From assembly GCA_029582155.1 (NCBI GenBank), contig CM055901.1, forward strand, positions 56,914,740 to 56,978,739: a stretch of 64,000 nt of DNA. Reading direction: 5' to 3'. Of this stretch, positions 23,601-30,439 are shown piece by piece (position 1 is the stretch's first letter; each line of letters opens with the position of its first letter). The translations under genes were made by a program, and so were the position numbers. Under the pieces are notes generated by a model. It searched no databases, was not told the DNA's origin, and was given only the letters and a program-made list of their open reading frames with translations. This DNA comes from Panopea generosa. Lineage: Eukaryota; Mollusca; Bivalvia; Adapedonta; Hiatellidae.

Positions 23601-26600
23601 ACATGAATATTTTAAAATATGGTAATTTTACCTTATTGTTGAAATTTATGAAAATGACCAGCCATCAGTGCTTTAACCCTTTACTCCATCTATACGTGTT
23701 TTCCCCCACCAATCACAGAAAACAGTGCAGGAAGAGTTCAGATTGCTCGTAATATAATTCACCCAATAATTCAAAATCCTTCTATATTAGGTGTCTAAAG
23801 GCGGCTATATTAGAGGTGTCTAAAGCCTTCTATATTAGAGGTGTCCAAAGGTGTCTATATTAGAGGTGTTCAAAGCCTTCTATATTAGGTGTCCAAAGCC
23901 TTCTATATTAGGTGTCAAAGCCTTCTATATTAGAGGTGTCCAAAGGTGTTTATATTAGAGGTGTCTTAAGGCATCTATATTAGAGGTGTCCAAAGGCTTC
24001 TATATTAGTGGTGTTCAAAGGTGTCTATATTACAGGTGTCCAAAGGTGTCGATATTAGAGGTGTCCAAAAGCGTCTATATGAAGTAAAGGGTTAATACAA
24101 TCTCAGGGTCCTCTGTGGTTGAGTGATCTTGGTGCTGTCACCTCAAGACCACTTCACCTCTCACCACAACCGTTGTGGTTCAGCTCAGCACCCTCCAAAA
24201 AACTTTATATGAATAATTTGCAGCTAGCTGTAGGACAATGCTCCTACTCAAGATTCATTCTGAGGTGTTCTTCCGCCAATAAAACTGGATATGCCATATA
24301 TAACTTGCTATGTTTAAACTTGGTTTAACCCTAATCAAACAAATGTCACTAGTAAGTGTTATATGCCTCCCAAATGGTCTGTAAAAATAATGTTATATTT
24401 TATAAGTAGGATTTTAAAGACAATAATGTTTTACCATGACCTTTGTGTGATCTTGACCTACAGACCTGGTTACTGCACTTGACACATCTTCATGACATGT
24501 TTCTCACTTGTGCCAAATTATTTTATGTAAGACAAAGTTAGAGACCAGTCATGAATCTCAAACAGACTGAAAGTATGACCGTGACCTTTGATTTACGCTT
24601 CTTGATCTTACATACTACACGTCTTCATGTCATGCTGATCAACTAAGTCAAATCCATTCACGCATGACAAAGTTTCAGACCGGACACGAAATCTCGGATG
24701 AACAGACAGATGATCACTATGATTTCTTTATGCCTCCCTAAGAAAATGATGTCTAACCCCAAGTGGATACCACTATGCCATGACACAGAGATTGTTAATG
24801 GTGATTTATAGCTTGATACTTTGCTTAAATAACTCTTTCACTTATAATAATCAACCTTGTTCATGTTACTTACTGAGTGCCACTTCTTAAGCTCATTCAT
24901 CGTATAGTTTGCCTCAGTGAGAAACTTAAACCCGTCTAAAGTGGACATATATCGACATAGGATCATCACCCCTTTCTCTCCCAGATGTAGAAATGACGGC
25001 TTTGTCTTCACCAATGACTCTAAGTTCTCCTACAACATAAAATTAAACATGTCAAAGATTACCGATTACAATTAATACTATTATAACTGTTACTCATTAA
25101 CGGGTTCACTGCAACCTCCAATGAGACAGTAATTGATTTTGCAACGCGACCAAAACTGGTTCTGACAAGTTTCACTTGTTCAGTTATATTAAAGGCAGCC
25201 TTTCACAAGGCAACAAATGGTTCTGACAGGTTCACTGTACAAAAAAAAACACTGTAACCTTCCATTAGACAACCACTGGTTCTGACAGAATCCCTGTAGC
25301 CACCAGTCACTGATTCTTATGAACAATGCTGCCATCAACCATTGGTTTGACTACCATTTTGTTTATTTTGTAACGGAGTAAATGGATTTCTGGTTGCCAG
25401 CTCTGTGTCAATCTTACATTGATTGCCGGGTATAAAACACATCCCCTAATGCAGTTCAAATCTGCAAATATTATAGAGGAATTCCGATTGCGTATCAACA
25501 AGAAGCGAAGACACCCATGCTCAGTCCCATTCTGGAAGGTATTTCCTGCATCAGAATTTAACATTGGTATGCATATATGTATGGTATAGTAATGTTTGTT
25601 CAGGCTTCAATGTTTATTCATGCATGGAAAGTGTTTACGCAAGGCTGCGCTAACCTCTATTTTGAACACCTAGTTGTAACCAAGTAAAATCATACAGGCT
25701 GAATTTCCGGCCCAAATATTGACATTCTTAAATAAACTACATTTTTTTTATTTAAGTATTTTTAAAAAATAAGACAAACATTAAAACTTTTTAAAAACGT
25801 CTTAAACCATTAATACGTCATCAAATAGTTTAATAAGCCCGAACGGAAATGGACGCCAATTGCAGCAGGAGTCACAGTCAAGGTACGTAGACTGGCTACT
25901 GTATGCAGGTTAACAGAATCACCGTAGCAATCAACCACTGGTTCTGACAGAATCAACCATCAACCACTGGTTTTGACAAAATCACTGTAGCTATCAACCA
26001 CTGGTTCTGACAATCATTGCAACCATCAACCACTGGTTCTGACAATCATTACAACCATCAACCACTGGTTCTGACAATCATATTAACAACCATCAACCAC
26101 TGGTTCTGACAGAATCAACCATCAACCACTGGTTTTGACAAAATCACTGTAGCTATCAATCACTGGTTCTGACAATCATTACAACCATCAACCACTGGTT
26201 CTGACAATTATATTAACAACCATCAACCACTGGTTCTGACAGAATCAACCATCAACCACTGGTTTTGACAAAATCACTGTAGCTATCAATCACTGGTTCT
26301 GACAATCATTACAACCATCAACCACTGGTTCCAACATGCTATGCTGAACAATTTAATGCAGTTTTTTGAAAAGTGGTCTATACATGTGGAAGTTACAGGG
26401 TGGACACAAAAGTGTTAACAGAAGGGTGAATTGACTAACAGACTAACAAATAGAATCAAGTAACCCTTTAGTCCCCCAAACTGCTTTACAACCAGTAAGT
26501 GATTAACAATGATAGATGGTAAGTATGCAAGCTTTGTTCCATATAAAAATAATTTCAATAAAGTTCTGTTTCCTTAACACATCCTCATTTCAGAACACCT

Positions 26601-26980
26601 TCGACCTATATCAGAACTCCTAACCCAAAATGATTTAATATCATAATTATTTTTTTTCTTACCAACAAAAATATCTATTTTCAACTTTTTTGTAACATCA
26701 TTAATAATTTCTTTTTGCCACTTACTTTGACTTCACAAGCTTCATCCAATATACTAAGTGCTGTCATGGCAACACCCGACACTGGTCATACAACTGGCCA
26801 ACTAACATCTCCATTCCCCACTGGTGGAACCCATGAACTTTTGCACGTAACAACACACGCATGAACTTGGTACTGTATAAACGCCCAGACTGAAGTGAAA
26901 GTTCAATAAAATTTGTCACACACAAGTTGACATCTGTAATATCACCTACTTGCTCATTTATCTATATTTATATCTATATA

Positions 26981-27027
<47 letters not shown>

Positions 27028-27923
27028 TTTTGTTTATATTGGAATCATTCAATTCATGCTTCAATGACATTGTTTTAAAGAACTTATTAACTGTGTAACC
27101 AACTGAGTAATGCACTGTGTTTTTACATCACTTTCAGCAATGTTCAATGCAACCTTGGAATTCTCTCAGTTCCAATAATCTACCAAGGATCTATCTTAAT
27201 GTAACATGCTTCAACTTATTCAAGTAGGATCTGATTAGATCAGTTGGTAGCGCATCTATCAATCCAGGAGTCGTAAGTATGAGTCCCCATGCAGCCACAG
27301 TTTCTGTGATGACCGATGGATACTACATTGTGTCTCATTATCATTCGTCTCTCATCATCACAACTGATTCAAGTAGAAAAGTTATCAGCTACCTGCAGAG
27401 ATGGTAGTACTTTAGTACTGGTTAACCTTCTAGGATCCCAGGAGAAGAGTTGTTAGGTTAACTGATATTATGTTAGCACTCGATGGCATAAAAATGATGA
27501 TAAATATTCAACCCATCATCTATTCATTGATTAGGTAATGGTTGGGCATCAGATCCAAAATCAAAAGATTGCGGGTTCATTCCATTACCAGAACTTGAGC
27601 AAGTAACTTCATCTGCATATGATAAGTATTGGTTCTACTCAGAACAACAATGAACAAGATTGTACAAATTGTACGAACTTTCAACATCAATTATTAAAGA
27701 GGTCTAATGTGTTATTTGACGAAGGCCAAAAACTTGAACTACATCTTTTATTTCACAAAGTTCCTGATATTTTATGAGGAAAAGACAAATATTTACCTCA
27801 GCACCAGCACAGAGAGCTTTTGCGAGCACAGCACGAGCATTCCCATCTCTTCCATAGAACAGACTAGATGTGATCAACTTTACATAGCTGTCCTGGGGAG
27901 CTGACGTCACTATATCGAGTAAA
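2524..27923 (-). CDS. RICTOR: RICTOR, C-terminal two thirds (15 exons, 5' part missing)
   Basis: RICTOR is the scaffold subunit of mTORC2, the kinase complex that phosphorylates the AKT, SGK and PKC hydrophobic motifs. Fifteen minus-strand exons were placed by hand from splice sites and remembered similarity to human RICTOR, and every junction keeps frame. Together they encode about 1165 residues, corresponding to roughly the second half of the armadillo/HEAT region through the C terminus. Diagnostic stretches are HLYGQLVQHK, NEALTTYEK, GWESRWNTR, SRDAxGYATL-like ARDAIGYATL, VALPVDIN, LVRKEIIRFVINLSSSV and YSEVSYLLG followed by RRFIQELF. The mTORC2-specific zinc site known from structures (H-x4-C-x2-C plus a distant Cys) is conserved across two exons. 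The gene is cut off at the 500-N gap, and one exon has an apparent 1-base deletion. The identity is secure; individual exon edges are inferred without transcript data. Confidence 0.95.
2750..4254. repeat. 41-bp minisatellite in RICTOR last intron
   Basis: About 36 copies of a unit containing accactacattcaactagac and ctgtcactgaaggtaataaa. It fills most of the intron between the last two RICTOR exons. Copies differ by a few substitutions, with local alternation of sub-types near 3890-4150. Confidence 0.95.
4296..4375 (-). mobile_element. SINE head fragment (tRNA-like)
   Basis: The plus strand reads ggatcgaacctgcaaccttt followed by cactctatccacttcactac, the reverse complement of a tRNA-like A-box/B-box head. 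A similar fragment lies at about 56965-57022. Only the head is clear. Confidence 0.6.
4437..4755 (+). mobile_element. tRNA-derived SINE, family B, with 12-bp target duplication
   Basis: The head is tRNA-like (gtggtctagtggtagagtgt with GTGGGTTCAATCCCC as B-box), followed by a conserved body and an AACAACAACAACA tail. It is bounded by a perfect 12-bp target-site duplication GCATAATGTCAT (4425-4436 and 4756-4767), so it is a full-length, fairly recent copy. Other copies lie at 62408-62696 and about 56320-56565. Confidence 0.95.
4855..4993 (-). CDS. RICTOR: RICTOR exon, C-terminal zinc Cys and RRFIQELF block
   Basis: This exon encodes the most conserved C-terminal block: KQKFPKAFQNLCFYSEV, then SYLL, then RRFIQELFEEID. 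The Cys in NLCFYSEV aligns with the fourth zinc ligand of human RICTOR (Cys1651). The acceptor is TTTTAG and the donor is AAG/GTGAGA. The first base completes an AG-T serine codon begun in the exon at 7359. Confidence 0.93.
5249..7290. repeat. 31-bp minisatellite with higher-order structure
   Basis: About 66 copies of a unit around agcttgtcagaaagtccaac plus ttcttgcagag, filling the RICTOR intron between 4993 and 7359. A marked variant (ttcgtgcatacagcttgtc) recurs at 6459, 6614, 6769, 6862, 6955 and 7079. These spacings are 155, 155, 93, 93 and 124, all multiples of 31. The unit lacks stops in all three plus frames, which creates long spurious ORFs. Confidence 0.95.
7359..7485 (-). CDS. RICTOR: RICTOR exon, LVRKEIIRFVINLSSSV block
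   Basis: The translation contains LVRKEIIRFVINLSSSVGVK, matching the human segment with LLRKEVLRLVINLSSSV. The acceptor is TTTTTCAG at 7487-7486 and the donor AG/GTAAAA. It starts with 2 bases and ends with 2 bases of split codons, both consistent with the neighbouring exons. Confidence 0.93.
7811..7942 (-). CDS. RICTOR: RICTOR exon, serine-rich linker
   Basis: This exon encodes a Ser/Gly-rich linker (GDVSMDKLEG..., then QASGSLTSTASDS) between the zinc-site exon and the LVRKEIIRF exon. In human RICTOR this position is also a poorly conserved serine-rich stretch. The acceptor is TGTTACAG and the donor T/GTATGT. Phases agree on both sides, which is the main support. Confidence 0.8.
7981..10216. 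repeat. 42-bp minisatellite in RICTOR intron
   Basis: About 53 copies of a unit built around cctacaatggaactgtgtta and acagatacaacagtccctaa. Because 42 is divisible by three, it yields 14-residue repeated ORFs that are not supported as genes. Local 126-bp (3-unit) duplication is visible at 9735-9990. Confidence 0.95.
10335..12420. repeat. 38-bp minisatellite with 114-bp higher-order repeat
   Basis: About 55 copies of a unit around gacctgccatacaagtattg and tatgggactatcatagct. From about 10900 the copies alternate in threes, roughly (CATATGGGACTTA)-(TTGTATGGGACTA)-(CTGTATGGAACTTTC), a 114-bp period. It starts within 120 bases of the end of the 42-bp array. Confidence 0.95.
12540..14256. repeat. 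32-bp minisatellite abutting a RICTOR splice donor
   Basis: About 53 copies of a unit around catctacaatgttagatatc and aatgaatcatac. It runs up to the 5' splice site of the RICTOR exon ending at 14257. On the minus strand the unit resembles the exon end plus donor at that junction (about 24 of 30 positions by eye), so the array carries many donor-like G/GTATGA sites. Confidence 0.93.
14257..14385 (-). CDS. RICTOR: RICTOR exon with H-x4-C-x2-C zinc ligands
   Basis: The exon encodes SCEHNAAVCILCRGVSCD. The pattern H-N-A-A-V-C-I-L-C reproduces the H-x4-C-x2-C spacing of the human zinc site (His1515, Cys1520, Cys1523). The donor is GAAG/GTATGC. This exon's last dozen bases and its donor resemble the unit of the adjacent 32-bp array, which begins within about 20 bases of the junction. 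Confidence 0.88.
14670..14795 (-). mobile_element. Dispersed repeat with tRNA-like box (fragment)
   Basis: Shares ctaagcatatgc, tgctcaaggacaacacaca and a cgaacccaagaccc-type reverse B-box with the repeat at 51440-51570. It is a partial copy within a RICTOR intron. Confidence 0.55.
14919..15060 (-). CDS. RICTOR: RICTOR exon
   Basis: Begins VHDTENDEDPESML after an acceptor CTCCAG and ends DSGLENRLEPG at donor G/GTAAGT. It includes ISRQQSFVDQFADSRSERSD, a basic/serine stretch comparable to the LLRQQMSLTEIM region of human RICTOR. Start phase 0 joins exactly to the preceding MMFE codon. Confidence 0.85.
15165..15262 (+). repeat. Dispersed repeat fragment (GGTGGAGGAAGACC family)
   Basis: Shares ggtggaggaagacc...aatgaatct...gcaagtaac with minus-strand copies at 51600-51800 and 24215-24330, and a plus-strand copy at about 61410-61500. 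It is non-coding and located in a RICTOR intron. Confidence 0.6.
15290..15555 (-). mobile_element. SINE family A fragment with internal 31-bp array
   Basis: A truncated minus-strand family A copy. The part from 15421 to 15555 matches the family body (ccagtactcaagcaca, gagagacgaatgaca). The 3' section is expanded as four 31-bp units around actagcagacgataagttaa (15294-15421), which correspond to the family's own GCTAACAGACGATCAGTTAA segment. Confidence 0.75.
15709..15813. repeat. 105-bp near-perfect hairpin
   Basis: Two arms of about 45 bases (gagggcagtagtaacaggct... and its reverse complement ...gcatgttactactgccctc) are separated by a short loop (caactgtca). It is directly preceded by a smaller inverted repeat, gtttgtgtgta / tacacacaaac, at about 15667-15707. 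It looks like a small inverted-repeat element in a RICTOR intron; no target duplication was identified. Confidence 0.85.
15917..16073 (-). CDS. RICTOR: RICTOR exon, VALPVDIN block
   Basis: Encodes ILRNMSGISLSDMD... and ends in FMGVALPVDINMMFE, matching the human YIGLALPVDINDIFQ segment. The acceptor is ATTTCAG and the donor GAA/GTAAGT. The first base completes a serine codon split with the long exon. Confidence 0.93.
16425..17523 (+). repeat. 1.1-kb dispersed repeat (AACAAGAGGGCC...AGGTGAGCTAA)
   Basis: It begins aacaagagggccaagtaggc with gctcacctgactgacctt and ends gagcctttggctcaggtgag ctaa. Shorter relatives start at about 22443 and 40085. It lies inside a RICTOR intron. I recall similar ends from other bivalve genomes, but I cannot assign a transposon class from sequence alone. 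Confidence 0.65.
17625..19343 (-). CDS. RICTOR: RICTOR long exon (disordered phospho-region)
   Basis: A 1719-base exon. It starts TAFFILGMLSSTREGAELLS then YGWESRWNTR, the end of the armadillo/HEAT region, then turns into a long Ser/Thr/Glu-rich disordered stretch and ends with ARDAIGYATLRSLMKNR. The piece SFNTDSVTSGIGS matches the human SFNTDTTTSGISS phosphoregion. I see RKSQTLP and RLKSQTFPS as possible counterparts of the human S6K site at Thr1135 (RxRxxT), but neither has the exact RxRxxT spacing. Apart from those blocks it is fast-evolving. The acceptor is CTTCAG and the donor AAG/GTAAGT. Confidence 0.95.
19979..20226. repeat. 17-bp minisatellite
   Basis: About 14 copies of a unit around actgtaacattctatcc, in the RICTOR intron between 19343 and 20701. 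It begins at the end of a degraded SINE-like stretch (about 19890-19978). Confidence 0.9.
20701..20807 (-). CDS. RICTOR: RICTOR exon, GHIGMSSWG block
   Basis: Encodes GHIGMSSWGVAWLQEEKLVP through DVYSIRG, matching human GNIGSSNWGLNLLQEENVIP. The acceptor is TGCCAG and the donor GG/GTACGT. The codon for Gly is split with the first base of the long exon. Confidence 0.95.
22207..22299 (-). CDS. RICTOR: RICTOR exon
   Basis: A 31-codon, phase 0-0 exon: TYIEDYFQCVRVPDLKKETD then IVQLKTSLWVV, matching human VRTPDLDKW...KKLKASLWAL. The acceptor is TCTGCAG and the donor GTG/GTATGT. Confidence 0.95.
22548..22800 (+). mobile_element. tRNA-derived SINE, family A
   Basis: The head is cccagttagctcagttgtta, with a degraded B-box at about 22608-22622. 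The body is shared with the copies at 1608, 27226 and 44160. It is in a RICTOR intron and is shorter and more diverged than the 44160 copy. Confidence 0.8.
22895..22982 (-). CDS. RICTOR: RICTOR exon, HLYGQLV block
   Basis: Encodes QQKKDVFVPTHLYGQLVQHK followed by DSFQLLRQQ, matching human YLPIHLYGQLVHHK. The acceptor is AAACAG and the donor CAG/GTAATT. Confidence 0.95.
23472..23578 (-). CDS. RICTOR: RICTOR exon, LNEALTTY block
   Basis: Encodes SFNTRYVNIVEELLNEALTT then YEKTYEGSYTRRSSK, matching human YNSKYVDLIEEQLNEALTTY and YVRRSNQR. The acceptor is TTTCAG and the donor AG/GTAGAC. Confidence 0.95.
23677..24091 (+). mobile_element. TTAA-flanked MITE with expanded internal minisatellite
   Basis: The terminal inverted repeats read CCCTTTACTCCATCTATACG and (reverse complement of the right end) CCCTTTACTTCATATAGACG. 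They are flanked by TTAA at 23673-23676 and 24092-24095. TTAA targets with CCC-starting ends fit the piggyBac group. About 280 bases of the interior (23790-24075) are some 11 copies of a roughly 25-bp unit around tctatattagaggtgtccaa. A second copy at 50823-50996 holds fewer than two units. Confidence 0.85.
24215..24330 (-). repeat. Dispersed repeat fragment (GGTGGAGGAAGACC family)
   Basis: The reverse complement of tgaggtgttcttccgccaat with following aaactggatatgccatatat matches 51760-51815 nearly base for base. It is a non-coding dispersed repeat in a RICTOR intron. Confidence 0.65.
24420..24720. repeat. Dispersed repeat with internal duplication
   Basis: Two related halves of about 140 bases each hold gacctttg...cttgac/tgatct, cttcatgacatg / cttcatgtcatgct, gacaaagttagagaccagtc / gacaaagtttcagaccggac and gaatctc / gaaatctc. 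It is a decayed repeat in a RICTOR intron, non-coding. Confidence 0.5.
24874..25029 (-). CDS. RICTOR: RICTOR exon, KPSFLHLGEKG block
   Basis: A 52-codon, phase 0-0 exon: ENLESLVKTKPSFLHLGEKG then VMILCRYMSTLDGFKFLTEA and ELKKWHS. It matches human MKPALSHLGDKG, RFLSIPKGFSYLNE and QLEKWH. The acceptor is TTGTAG and the donor TCA/GTAAGT. Confidence 0.95.
25090..26335. repeat. 32-bp minisatellite (ACCACTGGTTCTGACA) split by unrelated DNA
   Basis: The main array is 25905-26335, with units around caaccatcaaccactggttc and tgacaatcatta and a higher-order period near 130 bp. Degenerate copies lie at 25090-25350. The 25355-25905 stretch between is not repetitive and may be an insertion. It contains an 85-codon minus-strand ORF (25307-25564) that I do not recognise. 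Confidence 0.85.
26726..26889 (-). CDS. RICTOR: RICTOR exon with 1-base frameshift
   Basis: The first part reads SGRLYSTKFMRVLLRAKVHG then FHQWGMEMLVGQLYDQC (human CRLYATKHLRVLLRANVEFFNNWGIELLVTQLHD). The end reads VAMTALSILDEACEVK in a different frame (human ISSEALDILDEACEDK). The exon is 164 bases, and restoring one base would make it 55 codons. The loss is best placed at the CCC run at 26775-26777 (GGG on the minus strand). The acceptor is CTTCAG and the donor AAA/GTAAGT. Confidence 0.9.
26945..27025. repeat. (AT)n / (TATC)n microsatellite
   Basis: A simple sequence of tatctatata grading into pure (TA)n, in the RICTOR intron between 26889 and 27797. Confidence 0.95.
27226..27520 (+). mobile_element. 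tRNA-derived SINE, family A
   Basis: The head is gatcagttggtagcgcatct with a CGTAAGTATGAGTCCCC B-box region. The body (gtgtctcattatcattcgtc, actggttaaccttctaggat) is shared with the other family A copies. It is in a RICTOR intron. Confidence 0.85.
27797..27923 (-). CDS. RICTOR: RICTOR exon, most 5' one present
   Basis: Encodes LLDIVTSAPQDSYVKLITSS then LFYGRDGNARAVLAKALCAG, matching human NQDHLLKLTVSSLDYSRDGLARVILSKIL. The acceptor is TTACCAG and the donor GAG/GTAAAT. The first 49 bases of this exon and its acceptor recur about eleven more times upstream in the 121-bp array. No further RICTOR exon was recognised to the right. Confidence 0.93.
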
Positions 27924-29231
27924 CTGGTAAATAAAATCAAACAAAACTATTACAACATCCCTTCTCTACTGTAGTACAGACTCAATGTCAGCAGAGCAAC
28001 TTTACATAGCTGTCCTGGGGAGCTGAAGTCACTACATCCAGTAAACTGGTAAATAAAATCAAACAAAACTATTACAACATCCCTTCTCTACTGTAGTACA
28101 GACTCAATGTCAGCACAGCAACTTTACATAGCAGTCCTGGGGAGCTGAAGTCACTACATCCAGTAAACTGGTTAATAAAATCAAACAAAACTATTACAAC
28201 ATCCCTTCTCTACTGTAGTACAGACTCAATGTCAGCACAGCAACTTTACATAGCAGTTCTGGGAGCTGAAGTCACTACATCCAGTAAACTGGTTAATAAA
28301 ATCAAACAAAACTATTACAACATCCCTACTCTACTGTAGTACAGACTCAATGTCAGCAGAGCAACTTTACATAGCTGTCCTGGGGAGCTGAAGTCACTAC
28401 ATCCAGTAAACTGGTTAATAAAATCAAACAAAACTATTACAACATCCCTTCTCTACTGTAGTACAGACTCAATGTCAGCACAGCAACTTTACATAGCAGT
28501 CCTGGGGAGCTGAAGTCACTACATCCAGTAAACTGGTTAATAAAATCAAACAAAACTATTACAACATCCCTTCTCTACTGTAGTACAGACTCAATGTCAG
28601 CACAGCAACTTTACATAGCTGTCCTGGGGAGCTGAAGTCACTACATCCAGTAAACTGGTTAATAAAATCAAACAAAACATTTACAACATCCCTTCTCTAC
28701 TGTAGTACAGACTCAATATTAGCAGAGCAACTTTACATAGCAGTCCTTGGGAGCTGAAGTCACTACATCAAGTAAACTGGTTAATAAAATCAAACCAAAC
28801 ATTTACAACATCCCTTCTCTACTGTAGTACAGACTCAATGTCAGCACAGCAACTTTACATAGCAGTTCTGGGGAGCTGAAGTCACTACATCCAGTAAACT
28901 GGTTAATAAAATCAAACAAAACTATTACAACATCCCTACTCTACTGTAGTACAGACTCAAATGTCAGCACAGCAACTTACATAGCAGTCCTTGGGAGCTG
29001 AAGTCACTACATCCAGTAAACTGGTTAATAAAATCAAACAAAACTATTACAACATCCCTTCTCTACTGTAGTACAGACTCAATGTCAGCAGAGCAACTTT
29101 ACATAGCAGTCCTGGGGAGCTGAAGTCACTACATCCAGTAAACTGGTTAATAAAATCAAACAAAACTATTACAACATCCCTACTCTACTGTAGTACAGAC
29201 TCAATGTCAGCAGAGCAACTTTACATAGCAG
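27924..29231. repeat. 121-bp array carrying a copied RICTOR 3' splice site
   Basis: About 11 copies, 119-123 bp each, run from the RICTOR exon to the N gap. Every unit contains, on the minus strand, the acceptor (TTAACCAG) and a near-identical copy of the first 49 bases of the exon at 27875-27923. The rest is intron sequence (acaacatcccttctctactg). The array is cut by the assembly gap, so its true length is unknown. Confidence 0.95.
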
Positions 29232-29731
29232 NNNNNNNNNNNNNNNNNNNNNNNNNNNNNNNNNNNNNNNNNNNNNNNNNNNNNNNNNNNNNNNNNNNNN
29301 NNNNNNNNNNNNNNNNNNNNNNNNNNNNNNNNNNNNNNNNNNNNNNNNNNNNNNNNNNNNNNNNNNNNNNNNNNNNNNNNNNNNNNNNNNNNNNNNNNNN
29401 NNNNNNNNNNNNNNNNNNNNNNNNNNNNNNNNNNNNNNNNNNNNNNNNNNNNNNNNNNNNNNNNNNNNNNNNNNNNNNNNNNNNNNNNNNNNNNNNNNNN
29501 NNNNNNNNNNNNNNNNNNNNNNNNNNNNNNNNNNNNNNNNNNNNNNNNNNNNNNNNNNNNNNNNNNNNNNNNNNNNNNNNNNNNNNNNNNNNNNNNNNNN
29601 NNNNNNNNNNNNNNNNNNNNNNNNNNNNNNNNNNNNNNNNNNNNNNNNNNNNNNNNNNNNNNNNNNNNNNNNNNNNNNNNNNNNNNNNNNNNNNNNNNNN
29701 NNNNNNNNNNNNNNNNNNNNNNNNNNNNNNN
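29232..29731. other. Assembly gap of exactly 500 N
   Basis: A run of 500 N, a round number typical of a scaffolding placeholder rather than a measured distance. It lies at the right end of the 121-bp array, where assembly would be expected to fail. Confidence 0.98.
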
Positions 29732-29913
29732 TGCCAAGTTTCCTTTTAATTTCACATTTAATTTATATTTATTATTCTTTTGACATATCTGTTTTTTATC
29801 ATCATCAATACCGTACCCTGGTTTGATGGTTGTGGAACAATCTAACAAATTGCATGAAAGGTAATACATGTACTTGTTTATTTCTCTTACTTAAACTTCT
29901 TTGTGTCTCTCAC

Positions 29914-30029
29914 CCTGATATAAATGGGAAAATTGTGGAGTGCATGGTCCAGCTGTAGAACATTGGATCCAGGAGATCCACATATGTGAAATACTGGTAG
30001 TTCCCAGAAATACTTCGAGCATGGTTTAT
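29914..30029 (-). CDS. Possible coding exon, unassigned
   Basis: A 116-base open segment with an acceptor (ACCACTTAG) and donor (GG/GTGAGA), phase 0 in and 2 bases out. The translation includes GNYQYFTYVDLLDPMFYSW then TMHSTIFPFIS. The latter weakly recalls the W...MHTTVLPFI active-site region of AIG1/ADTRP-type membrane hydrolases, but with a 3-residue gap. Its end phase would also fit the RICTOR exon at 27923, although the sequence does not resemble that part of human RICTOR. It may be a real exon, a pseudo-exon or chance. Confidence 0.3.
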
Positions 30030-30054
30030 CTAAGTGGTAAAATAATTAAGTTTT

Positions 30055-30160
30055 AACCAAAGTTATCAGTTACTTGTGGAGGTGGGTGTGCTTGAGTACT
30101 GGCTAACCTTCCAGGATCACAGAAAAGAGTGATTAGGTTAACTGATTTTCTGCTGGGTGG
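30055..30160 (+). mobile_element. SINE family A, 3' fragment
   Basis: Matches the family A body (gtgtgcttgagtactggcta, ggttaactgattttctgc). The 30275-30365 stretch holds a tRNA-like head in the opposite orientation (ggattcaaactcatgacccc), so this is a composite of two fragments. Confidence 0.6.
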
Positions 30161-30439
30161 TTAACCAGTGCTGGACTCACCTTATCTCGTGCACAGACTA
30201 CATGGACTTCCCCATATAAGAAAATATTCATAAGTTGGAATGTCATGGCTGTAAAACAATGTTCTTGGCCAATTGTCACCAATTGTGGTCAGACAGGGAT
30301 TCAAACTCATGACCCCATGATTGACATTCAGACACATTACCGATTGAATTTGCTGGGTTCAGCCCTTAAACACTTTTCCTTATTAATGAAAGTTTTTATG
30401 TTTGTGACTACATGACTATAAGATGGTAAAAACACTTTT

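Noticed and set aside
25307..25564. 85-codon minus-strand ORF within a split minisatellite
   Set aside because: No family recognised and no exon signals; kept only as a note that an insertion may be present there.
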